DNA from: Veillonella sp.
GTDB taxonomy: Bacteria; Bacillota; Negativicutes; Veillonellales; Veillonellaceae
Direction of reading: 5' to 3'
NCBI RefSeq assembly: GCF_041333735.1
Contig: NZ_JBGKFB010000001.1
Span: forward strand, 1,109,001 to 1,173,000
DNA: 64,000 bases
Of this stretch, positions 51,974 to 60,122 are shown in pieces. Each line of letters starts with the position of its first letter. Position 1 is the first letter of the stretch. The notes under the pieces were generated by a model. It was given only the letters and a program-made list of their open reading frames with translations, searched no databases and had not been told where the DNA came from. The position numbers and the translations under genes were made by a program.

Positions 51974-53940
51974 TGAAGTTATTAAATAAAGCGTTATTAC
52001 GCATGAGTGATTGGAGTCGCACTACGTGGTGCCTTGCCATACTCATGACCGTTGCCTTCGTCCTTATCGGGCGTTTAGCACAGTTACAGGTCTTTGATAC
52101 CTTTGACCTAGAGAAGAAAAACTTATTACAAGTTCAAGTAGATAGAAAATTACAATCGCCGCGCGGTACAATCTATGACCGTAATGGTAAGCCTTTGGCG
52201 ATGAGTGTAGTTACAAAATCTTTATATGCGGATCCGAAGATGATTAAGCAGTCTCCTCAAGAGATTGCGGATCTCATATCGCCCTATGTAACGATGTCAA
52301 AAGAGAATATTGTGAAAGCTTTGCAAGAGGATACCGCCTTTGTCTGGTTGAATCGTATGATGGATGCAGACAAATCAAAAGCGGTACAACAAGTTATTAA
52401 GGATAATAATATTGCAGGCCTCAATTTCGTCGAAGAATCTAAGCGCTATTATCCAAATGGTGTATTAGCGGCACAAGTATTAGGCTTTGTCGGCACTGAT
52501 GATAAAGGTCTTGATGGTCTAGAAATGGTTCTTGATGATGAATTAAAGGGGGGCGTACAACAAGAAATTGTAGCTACTGATAATAAAGGGAATGCCATCT
52601 TTGGTTCCGTACTATCTAAATTTTTACCAGATAAGGGTAAAAGCGTAACCTTAACCATTGATGCAACAATTCAATTTATTGCAGAACGCGCTCTTGATAA
52701 GGCGATGGTTGATACAGGAGCTAAGCATGCGAGCGTTATCGTTATGGACCCAAAGACCGGTGAAATATTAGCGATGGCTAATCGTCCAAGTTATGATCCT
52801 AATAACTACAACCAAAGTGGTGAAGAGGCTTTCAAAAATATTGCGGTTACCAATTTATATGAACCAGGTTCTACATTCAAACCTATCATTGCATCTGCAG
52901 CTCTTGCAGCAGGCAAATGGAAGTTAGATACTGTGTATAATGATAAAGGGGCCTTCGCTGCCAATGGACATATCATTAGAAACTGGAATGGTGAGGGATA
53001 TGGTCCTGTTCGTTTGCTAGATATTTTGAAGTACTCTATTAATACTGGTATGGCTGAAATTGGTACATTAACAGGTGCAGATATTCTCTCGAAATATGTA
53101 CGTGATTATGGCTTTGGTTCTGAAACAGGTATTGAATTGCCTGGTGAAGGAGCAGGTATTTTGTATAATCCAGAGGATATGAGTAAGCTAGACGTTGCTA
53201 CTATGTCCATTGGTCAAGGTATTGCGGTTACACCATTACAAATGGTTAGAGCCTTTGGTGCACTTTCTAATGGTGGGGCTATGATGAAACCACATATCAT
53301 CAAGTCTTATAGTAACTCTCAAGGCGATGTAACAAGTACGACTGAAACATCTGTTGTGGGACAACCAGTTCCGGCGGAAACCGCTAAAACCATTGTAGAT
53401 ATTCTAGAAAAAGAAGTATCTGAAGGTGGCGGTACAAAAGCGATGGTAGAAGGTTATCACTTCGGCGGTAAAACTGGTACGGCGCAAAAACTAGATACCA
53501 AACATGGCGGTTATCTCGACGGACAATACATTGCGTCCTTTATTGGCTTTGGCCCTGTAGAGGATCCAAAATTTGTAGTTCTTGTCGTTATTGATGACCC
53601 ACAAAAGGGTTCTTATTATGGTAGTCAAATTGTAGCCCCTGTATTTAAGGACATCGTATCTCAACTTGTACGGTATTACCAAATGAGTCCGTATGTTAAA
53701 GAAAGTACACCAGTAGCTGTTAAAGCTGCTAATACATTACCTGAACCAAAACCGGGAAGTGATGGTTCTGTTACATTGCCTAACTTTACTGGTTTTACTT
53801 ATGGTGAAGTACGTGATTGGTTACATAAGGCGGGACTTGCCTTTAAACCGGATGGAACTGGTACGGCTACATCTCAAGATGAAAGTAGCGGTACAACTGT
53901 TCAGGCTGGTACAGCAATTACTGTTCATTTCCGTAGATAA
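51970..53940 (+). CDS. Class B penicillin-binding protein (FtsI/SpoVD-like) with PASTA domain
   Basis: A 656-residue peptidoglycan transpeptidase anchored by an N-terminal helix (WCLAILMTVAFVLIGRLAQL). The dimerisation/pedestal domain (about residues 50-210) starts with SPRGTIYDRNGKPLAMSV. The transpeptidase has S301-TFK, S356-IN and K501-TG, numbered from ATG 51970. A single PASTA domain closes the protein (about residues 595-656). The domain plan fits the septal or sporulation-type PBP2 of Firmicutes. The start overlaps cca. It does not lie in a dcw cluster, so a specialised role is possible. Confidence 0.92.
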   Translation: MMKLLNKALLRMSDWSRTTWCLAILMTVAFVLIGRLAQLQVFDTFDLEKKNLLQVQVDRKLQSPRGTIYDRNGKPLAMSVVTKSLYADPKMIKQSPQEIADLISPYVTMSKENIVKALQEDTAFVWLNRMMDADKSKAVQQVIKDNNIAGLNFVEESKRYYPNGVLAAQVLGFVGTDDKGLDGLEMVLDDELKGGVQQEIVATDNKGNAIFGSVLSKFLPDKGKSVTLTIDATIQFIAERALDKAMVDTGAKHASVIVMDPKTGEILAMANRPSYDPNNYNQSGEEAFKNIAVTNLYEPGSTFKPIIASAALAAGKWKLDTVYNDKGAFAANGHIIRNWNGEGYGPVRLLDILKYSINTGMAEIGTLTGADILSKYVRDYGFGSETGIELPGEGAGILYNPEDMSKLDVATMSIGQGIAVTPLQMVRAFGALSNGGAMMKPHIIKSYSNSQGDVTSTTETSVVGQPVPAETAKTIVDILEKEVSEGGGTKAMVEGYHFGGKTGTAQKLDTKHGGYLDGQYIASFIGFGPVEDPKFVVLVVIDDPQKGSYYGSQIVAPVFKDIVSQLVRYYQMSPYVKESTPVAVKAANTLPEPKPGSDGSVTLPNFTGFTYGEVRDWLHKAGLAFKPDGTGTATSQDESSGTTVQAGTAITVHFRR

Positions 53941-54001
53941 AACGAATTCGGTCATAATTAGAAATTATAGACAGTTCGTTATATAATAGAATAAGAGACT
54001 T

Positions 54002-54030
54002 AGGTGCCTCTCCGGAGGCACCTTATTTTA
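54002..54030 (+). terminator. Terminator after PBP gene
   Basis: AGGTGCCTC/GAGGCACCT stem with a 4-nt loop and a TATTTTA tail. Confidence 0.85.
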
Positions 54031-54058
54031 TAGATAGTTTGAATGAATGGAGATACAC

Positions 54059-54886
54059 ATGATCGAATTACGCGGTAAAGCAGTAGCAGATGCTCACAAG
54101 GCGATTTTACAAGAAAAAGTTGCAGCAGTAGGGGACTCTGTAATTACTATGGCAGTATTACTTGTTGGTGAAGACCACGGTGCTCATATGTACGCTACAT
54201 TTATGGAAAAGACAGCAAAGAATTTTGGCTATGGCTTTGTATTAAAACAATTACCTGAAACGGCTACACAGGATGAAGTGGTGACAGCATTGCAAGAATT
54301 AAATAATGATGCGGCTGTTCATGGAATTTTACCGTTAATGCCGATGCCTAAACACATTGATACAGAGGCTCTTATCGATATGCTAGATCCTAAAAAAGAT
54401 ATCGATGGTTTAACTACGTATAATATTGGCCTTGTAACTGCTGGCAAAGGGGGCTTTGCCCCTTGTACTGCTAAGGCGTGCATGGCAATTTTAAATCACT
54501 ACGATATTCCTGTAGAGGGGAAACATGTGGTAGTAATCGGTCGTAGCCAAGTGATTGGCAAACCAGTAGCGCTTATGACTCTCGGTGCACATGGTACGGT
54601 TACAATGTGCCATTCTAGAACTCCTGATTTGGCAGAGCAAGTAAAACGAGGCGATATCGTTATTGCTGCAGCGGGTCGTGCTCATATGATTACAGCAGAT
54701 ATGATTAAGCCAGGTGCTGTTGTTATCGATGTAGGCATTAATGAACTAGAAGGTAAGACGGTAGGCGATGTTGATTATGAAGCGGTAAAAGATATTGCGT
54801 CTGCAATTACTCCAGTGCCTGGTGGTGTAGGCTCTGTAACGACTACTATGATGCTTGAAGCTGTATATGAGGCATACCATGCATGA
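54059..54886 (+). CDS. folD: Methylenetetrahydrofolate dehydrogenase/cyclohydrolase
   Basis: A 275-residue bifunctional one-carbon enzyme. The N-terminal part has the catalytic-lysine segment YATFMEKTAKNFG and GILPLMPMPKHID; the NADP domain has DIDGLTTYNIG, VVIGRSQVIGKPVALM and GGVGSVTTTMM. Catalytic Tyr is seen in HMYATF. ATG 54059 follows GGAG; an upstream ATG would overlap that site. The TGA stop overlaps the hypA start (ATGCATGA), implying coupling to hypA/hypB. Confidence 0.94.
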   Translation: MIELRGKAVADAHKAILQEKVAAVGDSVITMAVLLVGEDHGAHMYATFMEKTAKNFGYGFVLKQLPETATQDEVVTALQELNNDAAVHGILPLMPMPKHIDTEALIDMLDPKKDIDGLTTYNIGLVTAGKGGFAPCTAKACMAILNHYDIPVEGKHVVVIGRSQVIGKPVALMTLGAHGTVTMCHSRTPDLAEQVKRGDIVIAAAGRAHMITADMIKPGAVVIDVGINELEGKTVGDVDYEAVKDIASAITPVPGGVGSVTTTMMLEAVYEAYHA

Positions 54887-55220
54887 GATGTCTATAGCAG
54901 AAGGTATACTTGATGTAGCCCTCGATACGTTACGACAACACGATGCATCTGTGATTCATTCCGTTCAACTCGATTTGGGCCTTATGAGTGGAGTAGAGCC
55001 AGATTCTCTCCTATTTTGCTGGGAAGCCGTTACAAAAGGGACTGCCGCAGAAGGTTCTCGTATAGAAATTAACACGATTCCTATTGAAGGAAAGTGCTTG
55101 GATTGTGATAAAACATTTCCTGTAGAAAATTATAAGTTTATCTGTCCCTATTGTGACAGTCATTTCGTACAAACCATTGGTGGCCGCGAACTACAAGTGA
55201 CCTCCATGGATATCGATTGA
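54879..55220 (+). CDS. hypA: Hydrogenase/nickel maturation protein HypA
   Basis: A 113-residue nickel chaperone. The N-terminal MHEMSIAEG contains the Ni-binding His2. The zinc loop has CLDC and CPYC spaced by the usual stretch. HypA passes Ni2+ to [NiFe] hydrogenase or urease apoenzymes with HypB. It overlaps the folD stop and is 15 nt from hypB. hypC-F and hydrogenase structural genes are not in the window. Confidence 0.94.
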   Translation: MHEMSIAEGILDVALDTLRQHDASVIHSVQLDLGLMSGVEPDSLLFCWEAVTKGTAAEGSRIEINTIPIEGKCLDCDKTFPVENYKFICPYCDSHFVQTIGGRELQVTSMDID

Positions 55221-55235
55221 TAGAAAGGTTAGGAC

Positions 55236-55889
55236 ATGCAAGTTCAAGTTAAAACTAATGTATTGGCAAAAAATGATGCCATTGCAGAGTCCTTACAACA
55301 GTTGTTTAAGGAAAAAAATATTTTTGTATTCAATCTATTAGGTTCTCCAGGGGCTGGTAAAACATCTCTGTTAGAGGCAACTTTACATGATTTGAAAAAA
55401 GATTACCGCCTTGCTGTTATTGAAGGTGATTTATTTACTGCTAAGGATGCGGAACGGATTCATGAATTAGGCGTTCCTGTTATTCAAATCAATACAGTGG
55501 GAGGTTGCCATCTTGATGCACAAATGATTCAAGATGCACTAGGTGATTTAAATCTTGATGAACTGGATATGATCATTATCGAGAATGTAGGTAACCTTGT
55601 ATGCCCTGCAGAATTTGAGATTGGTGAAAGCATGAAGGTAACTGTATTATCTGTTACTGAAGGTGAGGATAAGCCTCTTAAATACCCATTAATCTTTAAA
55701 GAGTCAAAGGCTATCCTCATTAATAAGATAGATTTATTGCCTTATGTACCTTTCAAAAAAGATAAGGCCATACAAGATATACGTAATTTGAATCCAACAG
55801 GAGAGATTTTTGAAGTAAGTTGCACGGCCCATAATGGACTTGAGCCATGGTTGACATGGTTGCGTGCACAATTGGAGAGTAATCGATGA
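55236..55889 (+). CDS. hypB: Hydrogenase nickel incorporation GTPase HypB
   Basis: A 217-residue G3E GTPase. Walker A GSPGAGKTS, EGDLFTAKDAERI, INTVGGCHLDA (metal site at the dimer interface; a Lys is more usual than Val/Gly here), ENVGNLVCPAE and the guanine-specificity motif NKIDLLPY. It lacks the His-rich or CxxCGC N-terminal nickel-storage tail of E. coli and Bradyrhizobium HypB, the minimal type. Overlaps the next gene's ATG by 4 nt. Confidence 0.94.
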   Translation: MQVQVKTNVLAKNDAIAESLQQLFKEKNIFVFNLLGSPGAGKTSLLEATLHDLKKDYRLAVIEGDLFTAKDAERIHELGVPVIQINTVGGCHLDAQMIQDALGDLNLDELDMIIIENVGNLVCPAEFEIGESMKVTVLSVTEGEDKPLKYPLIFKESKAILINKIDLLPYVPFKKDKAIQDIRNLNPTGEIFEVSCTAHNGLEPWLTWLRAQLESNR

Positions 55890-57301
55890 ATCATTCTATT
55901 AAGAGCCGTATCGTAGCGGCACTTTTAGTAGGCTTATCTGCTACATCGGTAGGGTATGCAGCAGAGCCGGCTATTTCGACTGTGAAACAAACTGCGGTGG
56001 AATCTACAGAGAATGCAAATGATGTTGCACATACGGATGATAAGACAACTGTAGAAGCAGCGGGAATTGATGCGGCTGAGTCTGTTGCGTATATAGATAA
56101 TGCACCGATTAAAGCTGTTAAAATCGATACAAAGACAAAAAAGGAAAACACTAAAACAGGATGGCTAGCTGAACAAATGGCAGTTACCGAGTTTGGTGAT
56201 TCCATACAGTTTTGGCAAGCAGCTAGCGAAAATGAAGGTCCATTACCTAGCGTAACGCAAAATAACTTGGCTGATATTGGTAAGTCTTATACGGCTAATA
56301 ATTTGCCAGCTTTAGGGTCTGAAGATGATTATGCTATTGATGGGTATCGCTTAGGAGATCAGTTTGTAGCGCCTAAAGATGTAGACAAGACAGAAGTGCG
56401 AGATAACTTTACTACCTATCATATGAAAGATCTTGCCGTAACTGTATATACAGGTCCTTCTGTAGAGCGCTTGGTAAATGATCCATTGCGTGGTCAAGGG
56501 GCGACGTATTTCTTTGAACCAAATACTATTACTAATATTCATAGTACGAAAAAAGGCGTCAATACAGTGCGTGATATTGGTCCTGGTAGCACGCGTATGG
56601 AATTGGTATTTGCTTATGGTAGTCCTAATGCGATGTGGCGTGATCAAAAAAATGAGACATATATTTTCCTTTATGAAGGTCATTCTGAAAATTCATGGCC
56701 ACAAAAAAAGGATTTTAAGAGTCCTGTAGAGAATACAAATAGTAATAGCCAGCAACAATCTATGCTTGGTCAACAAAAGGAATATATTGCTTTTACCATT
56801 AAACAAAGCAATATAGAGGCTGTTGATATGATTAGTGGTCAAGTATGGCCTAGATTTGGTTTACCAAAAGCACCAGTATATGATTTCGAAGCGGGCAAAT
56901 TGACTGCTGACGACTTCGTGTTGCGTGGCTTACAGCTAAATGATCACTTCATCAACGATTCTAATAATGACTGGAAACATCAGGGCATGCTCTTCGGCTC
57001 TGCGTTCATTGGCTATAATGAATACGGCGTAAGTGTAGATAAAAAGAATCTCATCAACCGTGTACTATTAAATATTTACACGCCAACACGTCGCGGTATT
57101 GCGATGGGCGATACTAAGTATTTATTGCTCTTTGTGTACGGTATGCCAACTCGTATCGTTGAATCTACAACGAATTCGGGCACGTCTACTGTATATGAAT
57201 ATAAAAATCCAGCGGCAAGCAATTCTTATTTACAGTTTGCCCTAGATGAAAAAAACCAATATATCAAATCCGTTATGTTATCTGACCGTCCGGTTAAGTA
57301 G
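55886..57301 (+). CDS. Exported protein with two GD-x-YG-x-P modules, unknown function
   Basis: A 471-residue protein with a signal peptide (RIVAALLVGLSATSVGYAA). A low-complexity acidic/Thr/Ala linker to about residue 100 follows. Two related modules then occur: one with DIGPGSTRMELVFAYGSPNA (about residues 232-252) and one with GIAMGDTKYLLLFVYGMPTR (about residues 408-428). This G-D/S-T...YG-x-P pattern occurs in small bacterial repeat proteins such as DUF4309/BamE-like folds. Its start overlaps hypB by 4 nt, so it is co-transcribed, but no functional link is evident. Confidence 0.6.
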   Translation: MNHSIKSRIVAALLVGLSATSVGYAAEPAISTVKQTAVESTENANDVAHTDDKTTVEAAGIDAAESVAYIDNAPIKAVKIDTKTKKENTKTGWLAEQMAVTEFGDSIQFWQAASENEGPLPSVTQNNLADIGKSYTANNLPALGSEDDYAIDGYRLGDQFVAPKDVDKTEVRDNFTTYHMKDLAVTVYTGPSVERLVNDPLRGQGATYFFEPNTITNIHSTKKGVNTVRDIGPGSTRMELVFAYGSPNAMWRDQKNETYIFLYEGHSENSWPQKKDFKSPVENTNSNSQQQSMLGQQKEYIAFTIKQSNIEAVDMISGQVWPRFGLPKAPVYDFEAGKLTADDFVLRGLQLNDHFINDSNNDWKHQGMLFGSAFIGYNEYGVSVDKKNLINRVLLNIYTPTRRGIAMGDTKYLLLFVYGMPTRIVESTTNSGTSTVYEYKNPAASNSYLQFALDEKNQYIKSVMLSDRPVK

Positions 57302-57329
57302 GACAGGTCGCAGCGAGGAGGCAAAGGAT

Positions 57330-57794
57330 ATGGTTACTGTACAAGATGTAAAAGAACGTTGGGAAAAAATTCAAAACGATGATGAACGTATATTGTTTAT
57401 CGTTGGTGGTCCAGGTTCTGGTAAAAGTTTGCTAATTCGTGAATTGTCCGAGCAAAAAGGTTGGAAATACTTGGAAGCTAAACAGCTTATCGAAGAAGAA
57501 TTCCTACTTGTACCTCGTGATGAACGTCCTCAATTAGCAGAAGAAGTTATTTGTCGTGCTCTTAGCCGTAGTGATACTGAAGTAGTATTGCTCGATGGCA
57601 TTAATGTATTCTTTGCGCCAATCTTAAATTTAGAACCATTTGAATTACTAAAAACTATTAGTAAGAAGTATCCTATTGTCGTTGGCTGGCGTGGTCACCT
57701 TGAAGGAGATCAGTTGTACTTAGAACATAACAATGATCCAAAACATGCTGTAGTTACTATTGCACATCCAGATCATGTTGTTGTAATCGACTAA
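57330..57794 (+). CDS. BrxF-like P-loop protein (orphan)
   Basis: A 154-residue P-loop protein. Walker A GGPGSGKS at residues 26-33; a Walker-B-like segment VVLLDGINVFF at about 90-100; LNLEPFELLKTISKKYPIVVGWRGH then gives a distal Arg; it ends in HPDHVVVID. Length and order match BREX-3 component BrxF as recalled from memory. No BrxA, BrxC, PglX, PglZ or other BREX gene is in the surrounding 64 kb, so it would act alone or be a housekeeping relative. ATG 57330 follows GAGGAGG; the upstream frame overlaps the preceding gene. Confidence 0.75.
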   Translation: MVTVQDVKERWEKIQNDDERILFIVGGPGSGKSLLIRELSEQKGWKYLEAKQLIEEEFLLVPRDERPQLAEEVICRALSRSDTEVVLLDGINVFFAPILNLEPFELLKTISKKYPIVVGWRGHLEGDQLYLEHNNDPKHAVVTIAHPDHVVVID

Positions 57795-57843
57795 CTACAA
57801 AATTGAACATATTGGTAAAATATAGGGAAAACTATAAATGTAT

Positions 57844-57875
57844 AAAGAGGAGATAGATTACTATCTCCTTTTTTG
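57844..57875 (+). terminator. Terminator after BrxF-like gene
   Basis: AAAGAGGAGATAG/CTATCTCCTTTT stem with a T-run. Confidence 0.9.
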
Positions 57876-58105
57876 GTTGCTTTTTTAATAACTACTCCAT
57901 AAAAGCTTGAAACTAAGGTATTTTATGTGGGTTTTATGAAATGTAATTTTTTTTTGACAAAATACTTGCATAGGGTATCGTTTCATGTTATTATGATTAA
58001 GCACTAAGAGATACTGCAGTGAACGAAGAAAAGCTTCAAAAAAGTTTTTAAAAAGTTCTTGACACTTAGTGTGGCAGATGATACAATTCATCTTGTCGTA
58101 ATGAT
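57876..58105 (+). promoter_or_regulatory. Promoter of the Thr-Tyr-fMet-Thr-Met tRNA operon
   Basis: TTGACA (58059-58064), 17-bp spacer and TACAAT (58082-58087) lie about 20 nt before the first tRNA. A second TTGACA at about 57954 without a good -10 is also present. The remaining sequence is AT-rich with no gene. Confidence 0.72.
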
Positions 58106-58181
58106 GCTGGCGTAGCTCAATAGGTAGAGCAGCTGACTTGTAATCAGCAGGTTGTGGGTTCAATTCCTATCGCCAGCTCCA
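58106..58181 (+). tRNA. tRNA-Thr (UGU)
   Basis: Acceptor GCTGGCG/CGCCAGC, anticodon loop CTTGTAA, T-loop GTTCAATTC, encoded CCA. Confidence 0.95.
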
Positions 58182-58191
58182 TTTTATTTAT

Positions 58192-58276
<85 letters not shown>

Positions 58277-58281
58277 TCTAT

Positions 58282-58357
<76 letters not shown>

Positions 58358-58389
58358 CAAATATTCACAGTGAAATGATCGTTCATTGT

Positions 58390-58465
58390 GCTGGTGTAGC
58401 TCAGTCGGCAGAGCGTATCCTTGGTAAGGATAAGGTCACCGGTTCAATCCCGGTCACTAGCTCCA
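58390..58465 (+). tRNA. tRNA-Thr (GGU)
   Basis: Acceptor GCTGGTG/CACTAGC (one wobble), anticodon loop TTGGTAA, T-loop GTTCAATCC, encoded CCA. Confidence 0.94.
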
Positions 58466-58470
58466 TACAT

Positions 58471-58547
58471 GGCGGCATAGCTCAGTTGGCTAGAGCAATC
58501 GGTTCATACCCGGTGTGTCCGCGGTTCAAGTCCGTGTGCCGCCACCA
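58471..58547 (+). tRNA. tRNA-Met (CAU), elongator
   Basis: 77 nt. Acceptor GGCGGCA/TGCCGCC with discriminator A, anticodon loop TTCATAC, encoded CCA. A lysidine-modified Ile2 tRNA also has CAU and cannot be excluded by sequence alone. Confidence 0.88.
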
Positions 58548-58552
58548 TTAAA

Positions 58553-58577
58553 CCTCACGTTGGTGAGGCTTTTTTTA
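58553..58577 (+). terminator. Terminator of the tRNA operon
   Basis: CCTCAC/GTGAGG stem, loop GTTG, then seven T's. Confidence 0.88.
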
Positions 58578-58757
58578 TTTCTACCCATAATTTAATCCTG
58601 ATTTCAATGTGACTCGTATCTGTCGACTTTTTTGTGCATTTGTATATATGGTATAATAATTTGTAGGGGAATGTTATATTCCATTGATAAATTAGGGTTA
58701 ATATATTATATTAATACTAGAATGTAATTTGTTTTTGTGAAGGAGGATACAATCCTA

Positions 58758-59945
58758 ATGGCAAAAGAAAAATTTGAACGTACGAAACCGCATGTTAACA
58801 TCGGTACAATCGGTCACGTTGACCATGGTAAAACTACTTTGACTGCTGCAATCACAAAAGTATTGGCTGAAAAAGGCCAAGCTGACTTCCAAGATTACAG
58901 TATGATCGATAAAGCTCCAGAAGAACGTGAACGTGGTATCACAATTAACACTGCACACGTTGAGTATGAAACTGCTAACCGTCACTATGCACACGTTGAC
59001 TGCCCAGGCCATGCTGACTATGTTAAAAACATGATCACTGGTGCGGCTCAAATGGACGGCGCTATCTTGGTATGTTCCGCAGCTGACGGCCCTATGCCAC
59101 AAACTCGCGAACACATCTTGTTGGCTCGCCAAGTTGGTGTTCCTGCAATCGTAGTATTCTTGAACAAAGCTGACATGGTTGACGACGAAGAATTGATCGA
59201 ATTAGTAGAAATGGAAGTTCGTGAACTTCTTTCTTCCTATGAATTCCCTGGCGACGAAGTACCTATCGTTGTAGGTTCCGCTTTGAAAGCTTTGGAAGGC
59301 GACGCTCAATATGTAGCTAAAATCGACGACTTGATGGACGCTGTAGACTCCTACATCCCAACACCAGTTCGTGATACTGACAAACCTTTCTTGATGCCTG
59401 TAGAGGACGTTTTCACAATCACTGGTCGTGGTACAGTAGCAACTGGCCGTGTTGAACGTGGTCAAGTAAACGTTGGGGATACTATCGAAGTAGTAGGCTT
59501 GAAAGAAAAAGCTGAACAATACGTAGTAACTGGTCTTGAAATGTTCCGTAAAGTGTTGGATTCTGCAGTAGCAGGTGACAACGTAGGTGCATTGCTTCGT
59601 GGTGTTGACCGTAAAGACATCGAACGTGGTCAAGTATTGGCTAAACCAGGTTCCATCAAACCACACACAAAATTCAAAGCAGAAGTTTACGTATTGACTA
59701 AAGAAGAAGGTGGCCGTCATACTCCATTCTTCTCCAACTACCGTCCACAATTCTACTTCCGTACAACAGACGTAACAGGTGTTGTAAACCTTCCTGAAGG
59801 TGTAGAAATGTGTATGCCTGGCGATAACGTAACAATGAACATCGAATTGATTACACCAATCGCTATTGAAGAAGGTCTTCGTTTCGCGATTCGCGAAGGT
59901 GGCCATACAGTAGGCGCTGGCGTAGTAACAGCAATCGAAGGTTAA
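58758..59945 (+). CDS. tuf: Elongation factor Tu
   Basis: A 395-residue GTPase delivering aminoacyl-tRNA to the ribosome. G motifs: GHVDHGKT, the switch region RGITINTAHVEYE, DCPGHADYV, NKADMVDD and SALKALEG; domains 2 and 3 are complete, with GGRHTPFFSNYRPQFYFRT. ATG 58758 follows GGAGG; the upstream in-frame ATG (58737) precedes that site and is unlikely. It is close to the tRNA operon but separated by a terminator. A TATAAT at about 58652 is a plausible -10. Strong codon bias as expected. Confidence 0.98.
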   Translation: MAKEKFERTKPHVNIGTIGHVDHGKTTLTAAITKVLAEKGQADFQDYSMIDKAPEERERGITINTAHVEYETANRHYAHVDCPGHADYVKNMITGAAQMDGAILVCSAADGPMPQTREHILLARQVGVPAIVVFLNKADMVDDEELIELVEMEVRELLSSYEFPGDEVPIVVGSALKALEGDAQYVAKIDDLMDAVDSYIPTPVRDTDKPFLMPVEDVFTITGRGTVATGRVERGQVNVGDTIEVVGLKEKAEQYVVTGLEMFRKVLDSAVAGDNVGALLRGVDRKDIERGQVLAKPGSIKPHTKFKAEVYVLTKEEGGRHTPFFSNYRPQFYFRTTDVTGVVNLPEGVEMCMPGDNVTMNIELITPIAIEEGLRFAIREGGHTVGAGVVTAIEG

Positions 59946-59963
59946 TTTATAATCTTTGTAGTA

Positions 59964-59992
59964 AATAGGACCCCAATTGGGGTCCTATTTTT
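59964..59992 (+). terminator. Terminator after tuf
   Basis: AATAGGACCCCA/TTGGGGTCCTATT (a full palindrome) with a T-run. Confidence 0.92.
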
Positions 59993-60070
59993 GTATTAAT
60001 TTATATATTGTTTATTGTATATGTAACCAAAGATACAGAATCATTCTACTAATAGTGCTACTATAAACTC

Positions 60071-60101
60071 AAGGAGAGCAAGGGCTCTCCTTTTGTGTTT
60101 T
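60071..60101 (+). terminator. Leader terminator or attenuator ahead of norB
   Basis: AAGGAGAGC/GCTCTCCTT 9-bp stem, loop AAGG, then TTGTGTTTTTAT. It ends only 20 nt before the norB start codon and 7 nt before its ribosome binding site, so it could attenuate norB and is not needed for tuf. Confidence 0.6.
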
Positions 60102-60122
60102 TATAGAAAAGGAGGTAATGTG

